Assembly: GCA_026120185.1 (NCBI GenBank)
Contig: JANUWF010002121.1
Span: forward strand, 1,549,501 to 1,613,500
Length of the DNA stretch: 64,000 nt
Reading direction: 5' to 3'
Source: Voacanga thouarsii
Taxonomy: Eukaryota > Streptophyta > Magnoliopsida > Gentianales > Apocynaceae
Shown here piece by piece: positions 10,555 through 20,800 of this stretch. The notes beneath the pieces are model-generated. The model was given only the letters and a program-made list of their open reading frames with translations, had not been told where the DNA came from and searched no databases. Made by a program: the position numbers and the translations under genes. Every line of letters begins with the position of its first letter. Position 1 is the stretch's first letter.

Positions 10555-12358
10555 ATGGCCTATAATCAAGAGTTCTCTAGGCTTAACCCAAGTTGATCTA
10601 GTAGACCTCAAAAAGAACAAATTGATGCTAGGGTTTTGGGTGTTGACTTGCAAGGTATGATCAGGACTATGTAAAGTGAGTTTCAAAACATGACAAGGGA
10701 GTTGATAAATCATCTTGGACAATCTTCTACCATTGCACAAAGGAGAGGCCAAGAATGATTTGAAGTACCTAGCCCAAGAATGAGGGATGGTGATGCCCAT
10801 ACTCCTCCGTTAAATACCCAACAAGGGGAAGAATAGGATGAGTACTCAATCGGAGAATTCTAATAAGCTCCTATGAGAGGGGGAAGACTTGGTATGAGAG
10901 GAGGACGAGGTAAGGGCTAAGGAAAGAATGGTGGGAACAACCTAGGGGGGTTAGAAAGAGAGTTTGAGGGAGTTGATGAATGGTATGAGGGGGAACAAGT
11001 TGAAGCCCTTAGGGAACATCATAGAAGATGGGGCAATAGAAGAGGAATGAGAGAATGAACTAATAAGGAGAGGGAGTTGAACCATACTAAATTGAAAATG
11101 CCCACATTCTATGGTAAAAGTGATCCTAAAGCATATTTTGAGTGGGAAAGCAAGATGAAAATCTTCTTAAAAAGTCATACCTATAGTAAGAGGCCAAATG
11201 TGTGGTTGGTTATTTTAAGATTTTCGGAGAATGCTTTAGTTTGGTAAGAGCAAGTTAGTGCACAATGGAGACAAATAGGAGTGAAAATCGTGATTAGTTG
11301 GAATTTTTTGAAAGATTTGATGAGGGCAATGTTTATACAACACCATTAGTACAATGATCTTTACCAAAAGCTCCAATCACTCAAGCAAAGGAATAAGAGT
11401 GTGGAAGATTACCATAAAGAAGTGAAAGTAATGTTGATGAGAGCTCAAATCAACGAGGATCCTAGAGCAACAAGAGCAAGGATCTTGGGATGATTAAATA
11501 GGGAAGTTGCCAATTTGGTAGAATTGCACCTTAAGGCCGATTGGAGGATATGGTACATGCCGCTATGAAGATTGAGAGGTAATTAAAGAGGAGGGCATTT
11601 ACTAGACCACTACTTCCAAACCCCAACACTACTAGTAAGGTACCATTTAAGAAGGATGAAGCCCCTAAGCCATTCCAAAGGGATTTCAACAAACCAAGGG
11701 AGGCTTGGAAACCTAGAGAGGATTGGAAGCCTAAGGAGGATTGGAAACCTAGGGAAGGATGGAACAAGGACAAGAGAAAAGTCATGGAGAGGCAACAAAG
11801 GAATAGGGATATCGAGTGTTTTAAGTGCCTTGGATATGGACATACTTCCCATGAGTGCCAAAGAAAGAGAACGATGTATACTAATCCCTATGGTGAGGTT
11901 TCTACCGATGAAGAAGAAGAGGGAGAAAGGTACCAAGGAGACCAAGGGGGAAAAAGGGATGAGGAAAGTAATGAAAGGGAAGTTGTTGGTCAAGAATACT
12001 CTTTGGTGAGAGTCACAAGAAGGTCATTACATTCACAAGCCATTGAGGGCCAAGATCACCAACAAAGGGAGAACATTTTCTACACTAGGGGTTTAATCAA
12101 CAAGACCCCTTGTAGTGTCATTATGGATAGTAGGAGTTGCACTAACGTGATTAGGGCAAACTTAGTTGAAGAATTAGACATGAGATGGATTAACCACCCC
12201 AAGCCCTACAAATTGCAATGGTTGAACGATAGAGGGGAATTGAGAGAAAACAAACAAGTTTTGGTGTTATTTGAGATGAGGAAGAACCCATGCAAGCAGG
12301 TGATGAACAAGTTTTGTTTGTTTTGGTGTCAAACAAGGATGATGTGCTATATGATGTG
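10555..12358 (+). pseudogene. Element B gag and protease
   Basis: The ATG at 10555 opens MAYNQEFSRL. A Gly/Arg-rich segment (MRGGRLGMRGGRG) lies near 10875-10915. The Gag core runs through KMPTFYGKSDPKAYFEWE (about 11098-11150) and LQSLKQ-NKSVEDYH (about 11370-11415), typical of the retrotransposon gag family. A CCHC zinc knuckle, CFKCLGYGHTSHEC, lies near 11816-11860. The protease active site near 12120 reads IMDSRSCTNV, so the Gly of the usual D-S/T-G is Arg and the enzyme should be dead. Several stops and at least one frameshift interrupt it. Confidence 0.8.
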
Positions 12359-12825
12359 ATACCCATACAAGCGGGTCACTTACTCCTAGGGAGGCCTTGG
12401 TAATACGATAGGCATGTTAAGCATGATGGGAGGAAGAATACTTATTCCCTACTTAAGGAGAGAACTACATTTACCCTCACCCCCATTACCCCTAGTGAGG
12501 TGAAGAACAATCAAAGAATCATGAAGGAGAAAGAGAAGAAGAAGAGAGCGCAAGATGGCAAACAAAAACACGAAATTGAGAGAAAAGAATAAGAAAGGAA
12601 AGAAAAAGAAGAGTAGGAGTGAGCAAGGACAAGAGAAGGGAGTTAAAAAGAAGAGTGAATTACTTAGCCAAAGAAAGTGAGGTTATAGAGACTATAGAAG
12701 TTAAGGAACCGGTTATTCTTCTTTTATGGAAAGGTTCTTCTGTTTCTACTAATGATTTTTCATTGTCTTTGCCTAATGAAATTACAGCTATTCCTTAAGA
12801 ATTTAAAGTTGTTTTTCCAAAGGAA
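12359..12825 (+). pseudogene. Element B protease end and charged linker, then RT deletion
   Basis: After the protease (IPIQAGHLLLGRPW) comes a Lys/Glu-rich linker at about 12520-12660, then a segment ending EFKVVFPKE, which is the usual lead-in to reverse transcriptase. The text then jumps to integrase. Reverse transcriptase, RNase H and the first two thirds of integrase are missing at one junction near 12823-12826. Confidence 0.7.
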
Positions 12826-13301
12826 GTGGTCAACCGAACACTTACCCAATTCTTACGGACTGTAATCAAGAAGAACTTGAACAATTGGGAGGAATACTTA
12901 CCACACCTTGAGTTTGTTTACAAAAGGGCTTTTCACTCTACCACTTCTTATTCTCCTTTTGAACTTGTGTATATGTTTAACCCTCTAACTCCTCTAGATT
13001 TGGTTCCCTTGCCTATAGGTGAATGAAAGACTTTGATGGAGCCAAGAAAGCGGCAATTGTGAAGGCACTTCGTGTAGATGATGGCAATGAATTGGAGACG
13101 AATCCTTTTCAAGAAGAGGGAGAAGATGAGACTTTGCTTCATCATAGAAGTCAAGATCAAGGAGTGGGAGACATGACCATGCAAGGACAAGGACTGAAAA
13201 TAAGATCTAGGTCCAAGAAGCTTCAAGATGAGTTTCGATTGTTCATAAAACCATGCTTGAGGATAGAAGATGGTTCGAAGGTTGAGGAAGCTAGCCAATA
13301 G
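12826..13301 (+). pseudogene. Element B integrase C-terminal piece running into the 3' LTR
   Basis: The frame from 12826 reads VVNRTLTQFL, NWEEYLPHLEF, SPFELVYMFNPLTPLDL: the last third of the integrase core. After a stop at 13024 an overlapping frame goes on through NPFQEEGEDE and across the LTR start to RSRSKKLQDEF, ending at 13301 inside the 3' LTR. The final Arg/Lys-rich tail is common at the end of gypsy polyproteins. The integrase has lost its zinc finger and the first catalytic Asp residues. Confidence 0.75.
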
Positions 13302-14168
13302 TTCATTTTTTATAACTATCCAAAAAGGACCCCAAGAAGAACTCAAGACAACAACAAAGATGGATGAAATAGGGAGCGAAAGAGGGCCTTCTAGTGGACG
13401 GCCGGCGCTGGCCCCAAGCGGCAGAACCAACACTAGCTTCAACTTGCCCAATAACGGCTTTATTCTAATGAACGACCGGCCAAAGATAGAGCCTAACCAG
13501 CACCGGCTTGAGGGCTCTAGTCGGCGCCGAGTCCATCCTAGGCAGTCGACGGCTGCCTGCCGTTTTTTATGTTTTCTCCGATTTTCTCCAAATTTAAGTG
13601 TTTGCAAAGACTTATTAAGACTCTAAACTATAATAGAACCTCAGGGATTACTTAACTAGGGTTAGGGTAGTATAAATAGCACCCTTAGTGATTTGACAAC
13701 ACAATTCACAGACTTTAATTCAAATTTGAAAGAGAATTTTGAGAGGCCCTAGCTTCCTTGTTCATCTTGATCAAGACTATACTTAAGAGTTAGTCCTCCT
13801 TATGAATGAGTCTATAAATCTTTTGGATAATCCAATGTGGTTTCTTTGAATGGGTCTTAGTTGCTTTGTTCCTCTAAGGTTTGTTTGAATTCCTTTACTT
13901 GGGTGCCTATTTTCTCTATTTTATTTGTTCTTGTTTGCCTTTGTTGCTTCAAGAATATTGGGGTGAGATTATAGTAAGACTTTCTACTATTCTTGAGGGT
14001 CTTTGAAGCCTAGTTCTTCATGGGTTTAATAGAGGGTAGGTTGTTATTTCATTTTTTCCTTTTTTTGTCTCAAGAAGAATCCCTGTTTTTGGTCCTATTG
14101 GTTGAGCTGAACATATAACAACTAAACCACTCACAACACCAAGAAAAAGCCCACACAAGATCATATCA
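13124..14168 (+). repeat. Element B 3' LTR
   Basis: It aligns with the 5' LTR. The terminal TG is mutated (AGATGAGACT). The TATA box TATAAATAG is at 13671-13679. It ends ATATCA at 14168, after which A's gag resumes. Confidence 0.88.
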
Positions 14169-15065
14169 ACAACTGACTGAGAATGCTAGGTAAATGAGGG
14201 TACGAGTAGGGAAATTCAGCAAGGTGAAATCGAGTTGGATCGAGCCCTTGAGCGCTTTTTGAAATTTCACCCTCCGCAATTTCAAGGGCGATCTGATTCA
14301 GAATAGGAGGTTAAGAATTAGATTGAATAGATGTAAAAGACTTTTGTAGCCCTAAATTATTCAGAACAAAGAGAGGTACAACTTGCTACATTCCAGTTGA
14401 AATGACCTACCTAAAATTGGTGGGCAAGGGAGAAGAATCAACGCGAATATGAATGGACAGATTTTAAGGCCAGTTTTAAGGAATTTATTCCCATTTGGGT
14501 GGTAGAAAGAAAGAAGGATGAATTCCAAACTATTCGGCAAGGAGGTCGTACGATGGGACAATGCGTTATTGAATTTACTAGACTATCAAAATATTACCCA
14601 CTCTTAGTCTATTCAGAAGTAGTCAGGGTTAGACGTTTTGTGAAGGGTTAACGACCAGAGTTGAAAAAAGTATTAGCAGTTATAACGCTATAGTAGAAAT
14701 GGCTTCTAGAATAGAAATGGCTGATGTTGAACAGGTAGGTGAGAGGAACTGAGGCGGATTTCAGAGCATGAATGAGAAGAGACCTAGAGAGTCCGATGGT
14801 AGTTGAAAAGGAAGATGAAAATAAGGGGAGGCCCGATGGGGGGACCCCTCTCCTTTAAATGCTTCAATTGTGGGGAAATGGGGCAAAAGATTTTAAATTG
14901 CCTTCACCCACAAAGGATAGCAGGATGGAGTCGACTTGGAAGCAACATCCAAGGACAGAGGTCAGGATTTGGAAGAGAAAATCCAGGGCAAGCCTCTACC
15001 TTGAGAACTGGACCCCTCAAAGTGTAGGTAAACACTTGGCTGGTGGCATTGGAGAAGACAGATGA
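14169..15065 (+). pseudogene. Element A gag, main part, after element B
   Basis: Gag core segments are readable: LKFHPPQFQGRSDSE near 14260, WTDFKASFKEFIPIWVVERK near 14456-14515, and the QGGRTMGQCVIEFTRLSKYYP stretch near 14535-14600 with RRFVKG after it. This is the retrotransposon gag family. A zinc knuckle near 14856-14900 reads CFNCGEMGQKILNC, with the usual His replaced, so zinc binding is doubtful. Frameshifts split the frame at least twice. Confidence 0.8.
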
Positions 15066-16560
15066 TCAGACTGTAGTGGTAGTAGGTACATTTCTCATTT
15101 TTAGTTATAATACTAAAATATTGGTAGATCTTGGATCTACACATTTTTGTGTTGCCAACTCATTTCTTAATTCTATGGGATAAAATGGGAAGAAATTTCA
15201 TATGAAATGATTACTAGTATCCCATTGGGAAAGCAAATAAATAGTGAGAAAATGTATGGGAATTGTAAGATTTTGATAGGAGATGAATTATTGGAAGGAA
15301 ATTTTTATGTTTACCCATAGAGGATTATGATGCTATTTTGGGCATGGATTGACTGTCTCAGTATCATGCTCAAGTTGATTATAGACATAAAGTAGTACAT
15401 TTCTATCAGTTTGGGAAACCTATATTGGAATTTATAGGTGAGGCTAGAAGGAAAAGTAATGTTTTTGTATCAGAACTCAAGGCCTGGAAGATGATGACGA
15501 AAGGGTGCATAGGATACTTGGCTTATGTAATTAATAAGCCAGGAGAAGCTAAGAAGCCCGAAGTTGTTCTCGTTGTGAATGAATATTTAGATGCTTTTTC
15601 AGTGGAATTGAAAAAGTTACTGCTGGAGAGAGAAGTAGATTTTTCCATTGATTTAGTGCCATTGACAGAACCAATTTCAAGGACCCCTTATAGAAGAGCA
15701 CCTATAGAATTGCAAGAGCTCAAAATAAAAAATAACTACAAGAATTAATGGAGCAAGGGTTTATCCAACCGAGTGCTTCACCGTAGGGAGCACCTATATT
15801 ATGTGTTAAGAAGAAAGATGAGTCATTGCAGATGTGTATAGATTATTGAGGGTTAAATGCAGTGACAGTAAAGAATAAATATCCGTTGCCCATAGTTGAT
15901 GAACTGTTTGATTAGTTGTAAGGAGCTAGATGTTTCTCGAAATTAAACTTGAGGCAAGGATATTACCAGGTTTGGATTCGATAAGAGGATATATTGAAAA
16001 TGTCATTTAACACTCGATATGGGCATTTTGAGTTTATGGTGATGCCTTTTGGTGTTACCAATGCCCCTACCATTTTTATGGACTTAATGCACTAAACATT
16101 TTGGCTGTACTTAGATCATTTTGTGATCATTTTCATAGATGACATTCTGGTGTACTCCAAAGGTCCCTAAGAGCATGAGTAGTATCTTTCAAAAGTCTTA
16201 AGGAAGTTAAGAGAGACCAAATTTTATCCAAAATTCAATAAATGTGAGTTTTGGTTACAAGAAGTAGCATTCTTGGGACATGTGATATCTAAAGACGGGA
16301 TTATGGTAGATCCTGCAAAAGTTGAGGCGGTGATAAATTGGAAACATCCCGAGACTCCGACCAAAATCCGAAGTTTCTTGGGATTGACAGGATATTATCG
16401 AAGATTTATTGAAGGAACTCTCTAAGATAGTTTCACCTTTAACTTGACCAGCCTAAAAGGAAGTTCCTTGTGTTGGAACCAAGAAGTGTGAGAGAAATTT
16501 CTAGGAGTTGAGAGAAGGATTAAATTCTACTCCTATTCTAATATTGCCAGTGATGGAATT
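15066..16560 (+). pseudogene. Element A protease and reverse transcriptase
   Basis: A protease remnant near 15115-15160 reads LVDLGSTHFCVA, with Ser of the D-S-G motif replaced by Leu. DYDAILGMD follows near 15325. A frame at 15425-15748 covers the linker to RT ([22 protein letters not shown]). RT blocks are KKDESLQMCIDY (about 15810), LNLRQGYYQV (15943), [17 protein letters not shown] (16042), FIDDILVYSK (16132, keeping the catalytic D-D pair) and IRSFLGLTGYYRRF (16367). Stops sit mainly where Trp, Gln or Arg is expected. Confidence 0.85.
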
Positions 16561-17780
16561 ATTCATTATCGAGATCGGTATTGTATCTTGAAACAGTCTG
16601 CGATGAGACAAGATGTTTTAATGAAGGCACCTTGAAGTAAGTATACTATCCATCTAAGAGCCGTAATGATGTATCAGGACTTAAAAATGCATTATTAGTG
16701 GATTGGTATGAAGAAAGATGTCTTAGATTTTGTAGCTTGATGTTTAACTTGTCAGCAAGTGAAAGCCGATCAGTAATGGCCTAGAAGGTTATTGCAGTCG
16801 TTTCTAACTCTATCATAGAAATGGGATGAAATTACTATAGATTTCATTAGAAGACTACCTAAGGCAGTAGGACAGCGAGATACTATATTGGTGATAGTGG
16901 ATTAATTGACTAAGTCTGCCCATTTCATCCCTATCAATCAACGGGATTCTCTAGAGAAGTGAAGAAAAATCTATATGGAGGAAGTAATCAAACTTCATGG
17001 AGTACCCTCTAGTATTGTGTGGAACATAGACTGCAGATTTACTTCGAAGTTTTGGACTAAATTGCAGCAAAGATATGGGACAACTGTAAAGTTCAGTACG
17101 ACAGCGCACCCACAAATGGATGAATAGACAAAACGAAATAATAGAGCTTTGAAAGATATGTTGAGGTCCTATGCTTTGGATTTTGGAATTTAGTGGATTG
17201 ATAATTTAGCGTATGCAGAATTTGCATACGAGTTGGAATAGCCCCGTTTGAAACTTTATATGGAAGAAAATGTCAGTCCCTGCTATATTGGGAAAGTTTA
17301 GGACGGAGGATGGGCAAACAAGATGCTTTTGATTTTGAAAAGGGTCGATTGATTGTAGACATGATCAAAGCCAAGTTAGAAGTAGTGCAGAGTAGACAGA
17401 AAAGAAATTGGCATTTAGGTACGCTAGACCATTTCCTATTGCTGAGAGGATCGGGAAAGTAGGCTATTGATTGGAGTTACCAGTAGAACTTCAAGTTATT
17501 CACGACGTGTTTTATGTATTCCAACTTTGAAAGTATATGGCTAATCCTGCCCACATTTTGAATAAAGAACCTATTGAGAAGACTATAAGCTTGAAGAATG
17601 AGGAAAAACCTATTAAGATCTTGGAGTATGTTGAAAAGGAATTGCGGAATGAGAAAATTCCACTTGTACAAGTATCATGGAATCATCATTCTATGTAAGA
17701 TGCAACTTAGAAAACGGAAGCGAAAATGTTGAAAAAATATCCAGATTTATTCCAAGTGTAAAACAATTTCGAGGACGAAT
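16561..17780 (+). pseudogene. Element A integrase and chromodomain-like end; RNase H missing
   Basis: The RNase H domain is deleted: the text jumps near 16560 from the RT connection to the integrase zinc-binding region (SKYTIHLRAVMMYQDL near 16638, CLTCQQVKAD near 16746). The catalytic core follows (ITIDFIRRLPK near 16831, KLHGVPSSIVW near 16990, FSTTAHPQMDE near 17092, RALKDMLRSYALDF near 17146). The end has VSWNHHSM, KKYPDLFQ and NFEDEF near 17680-17780, matching the chromodomain-like tail of this lineage. A run of 14 T and a short purine tract (AAGGAGG) precede the LTR. Confidence 0.8.
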
Positions 17781-17806
17781 TTTTTTTTTTTTTAAGGAGG
17801 TGAGAA

Positions 17807-20800
17807 TGTAACACCTCACCTTTCTACTTTCAATTAGCTCCTATTTGTAATAGGATGAGAATTTGTACCGATGTTTAGAATAAAAGTTGATCGGTGTAAT
17901 GAGACGAACATTTTGATGGAATAATATTTTATCGAGACCTGGATATAATTATTGGATTTGTTCTATCCATACCTTAAATTTTCAAAAAGCTATTTTTATT
18001 AACAAAATAAGAATTTAAGGGTAGTTTGAAAAGAGAAATTGATCAGTGCGATAAAACACACATTTTGGTGTGAATTATGCTACCCGGGGTATTGGGGGCA
18101 TTTTCATCATTTTGATCGCCCCTGTGACATTGACCACAAATTTGACCAAATAGAAAAGAAATTGAAGAATTTAAGTATTACCAATGGATTCAGTAGAATT
18201 TTTGGAATAGAATGGTGAAACAAAAAATTTTTCCGTTACGAACTCGATTTTGGTCATTTCTGAAAAAAAAAAAAATAGGAAATCGCGGTTAAAACGGTGC
18301 ATGTGGCATTTTATGAGTGGTAGCCCATGGATATGTATCAATTTAAGAGAGGTTGCCTGAAGAGTTTATTCAAGACACATGGAATTAAAGGATTGCAAAA
18401 TAAATGAGGAATGATGTGTAATTTTGTGATTGGAACACATCACTCGTGGGCCTATTTGATTAAGGTCTTGAGCAATATAATTCGTTAATATTTAGACCAA
18501 GAGAAGATGAATGAATTGCTGGAAATTGGCCAAGAATTTTGGCAACCATAAAAGAAGAAATAAGGGAATTTTTGTGGAGGAAATAAAAATGGTTAGTATG
18601 TAAGAATTTCATTGGAACACACCTAATTATATCCACAATTCAATTAAACCACAACAAGGAATGGAGGGCCAAGATTGAGGGCTGAATGGTGGTCAAGATG
18701 GGCTATTAAACAACCAGAAATTTGTGAGACAAGAGGTTGAAAACCTAAGAGAAAAAGAAAAAGGAGAGAGAGAAAGAAGTGTGTGTGTTCTTGGTGTTCT
18801 TGGAGCAAAATCACACTAAATAGCCTCAACTACAAGGTAAAACCCTACCTTACTTGAAATAAAGTTGTTGTTGGGTGAATGATGATTGATGATGTGAATT
18901 TTAACATGAAAACATGACTTTCATGTATTGATTTCAGATCAAAGCTAGGGTTTGTGAGCTTTTGTGTATGAACCTTAAATATGCTTGTATATGTGTCGGT
19001 TGCCTAAGGGTTTTTAAATGATCTTTTATGGGAAGAACAACTGAATAATCATGGTGGCTTGGCTTATTTTCGATTGAAAAGGTGATGATCAAAGTAGAGT
19101 AAAAATGGAATTTACTATTAGTGTTGTGCCCTAGAGGCAATCACTTGTACATTGTATATGACACATTTTATTTTAATAAAAGATATTATTTATCGTACAG
19201 TTTCTTTTGTTTACTTTAAGTAATATAACTATTCGATAAAGTCCTTAGTGCAACACTGTGTTAAGGAAATCATGATAGAGATCATGATATGAGATTTCTA
19301 CTGCACTGAATGGTGTTAGTACTTCAATAGTCCTTATTCATAGTATTAATGAGATAGGACATCATTAATGCGTTAAGACTAGCATGTGTTAGACTTTCTG
19401 ATTTGATCAGGCGGTGGTTCTCATAACCGTGAGTATTGAGATACTCAAAGTTAACACATGGATGCTTGTTAATGGAACAAGTTCATTGGATGACCTAGCT
19501 TTGAGATAATCACATAGATAACTATTTAGTGCCAGTGATATAATCTCAATATAGCAAACGTGCAAGTATCCTTAGACTTGAGATCTCCAAGGTACTTTGT
19601 TTGCTAGGCCCTGTACTTTGATTCCAATCTCCGAAGCTCGATCAAGGGCTGCCTATGGGATGGATATTGGGTACATGGTAAGGTAAACGAAAGTAGTTGA
19701 GAGGGTCAATAAAGGATTCACCAATACTAATAGTAGGGGCAAATATCTCACGGCCACTTGTAGGAATTACTACTCGAAAGTCCTTGGCCATGGCAATTGT
19801 GTATTGGAAACAGTTCCAATTGATATACATCTAGAGTAATGGATTCCTGGTACAAGTACTATTGTATTCGGGCCAGAATTAATTCTGGAGGGAGTTGGCA
19901 CTAATTCCGTATTCCAAACCGAATGAGATATTATATGGTGAAAGGAGTTAATTCCATTGAAGTTTGTTATTGAAGGATTCATGTCAAGCCACTTGATTTC
20001 CTGGACTCTTGGGTGGTTATGATGTGTTGCTAGATACCGTTCATAATCTGGAAATATGGGTTTATTAATTGATGAATTAATAAACTAATCCTGATTAGAA
20101 TTAATAGGATTAATTCTAATTAATTATTAATTATTAATTTCAAAGACGTTTGGATTAATTCATGTTCTCTACCAATTGACTGGGAAACCTAATAGGTCAC
20201 ACACAGTAGAGGATTATATACTCAAGATGTTATTTGATAACATTGTGGGGTTAATTGAGAGAAAGAGAAGTTGTTGTGGACAAATTATAATTAGTTATAA
20301 TTTGTGGTCTAAGTTGTAATTGTGAGAACTTGATGTTTCCAATTACAATTAAGGAATTCTAATAGGATTAGAATTCTCAGTTTTAGCAGGGTTTTAGGTA
20401 TATATGTATGATATAACTGAAAACCCTAGCTGATGTTGAGTCACACGAAATCCAGCCAAAAATAGCTGAACAACACACGATTCTCTCTCCTTTATTCTCT
20501 CTTTCTCGTTTTTTTGTCTTGAAAGAAAAACTCTAGCCGCCATTAATTTTTCTAGCACAGAAATTTTGGTGCTTGAGTATACCTCTGTGTGGATTACTGT
20601 TAGAGATAATCACACATTGTGATTATAGCGGTTTGACGTTCAACTCACGTGGAGGTTGATCACGAGGATTGCTGGATCGCGTCTCAACTTGAAGAAGAAA
20701 TTTTTGTTCTTCGGACGATCACGCAAAGGTAAAAGCTATTACCTTTACCCTCATTATGTCTTGTTTTCCACACATAGATGGGTCCTGGGATGATTTCTCG

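Larger units (their letters stand above)
8592..14168 (+). mobile_element. Element B: internally deleted Ty3/gypsy inserted in A's gag
   Basis: Two LTRs of about 1.04 kb (8592-9635 and 13124-14168) flank gag, protease and a piece of integrase. The start is TGATGGGACT in the 5' LTR; the same position in B2 reads TGATGAGACT and in the 3' LTR AGATGAGACT. The likely target duplication is ACAGT (8587-8591) against ACAAC (14169-14173), two differences, so it is only suggestive. A's gag continues on both sides, which proves the nesting. The reverse transcriptase, RNase H and integrase core are absent. Integrase and linker sequence suggest a chromovirus of the CRM/Reina type; this lineage call is tentative. 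Confidence 0.88.

Noticed and set aside
11531..11993. Minus-strand ORFs rich in Leu, Pro and Phe repeats
   Set aside because: They lie opposite the repetitive gag segment of element B (the KPRE-W-KP repeats near 11690-11765).
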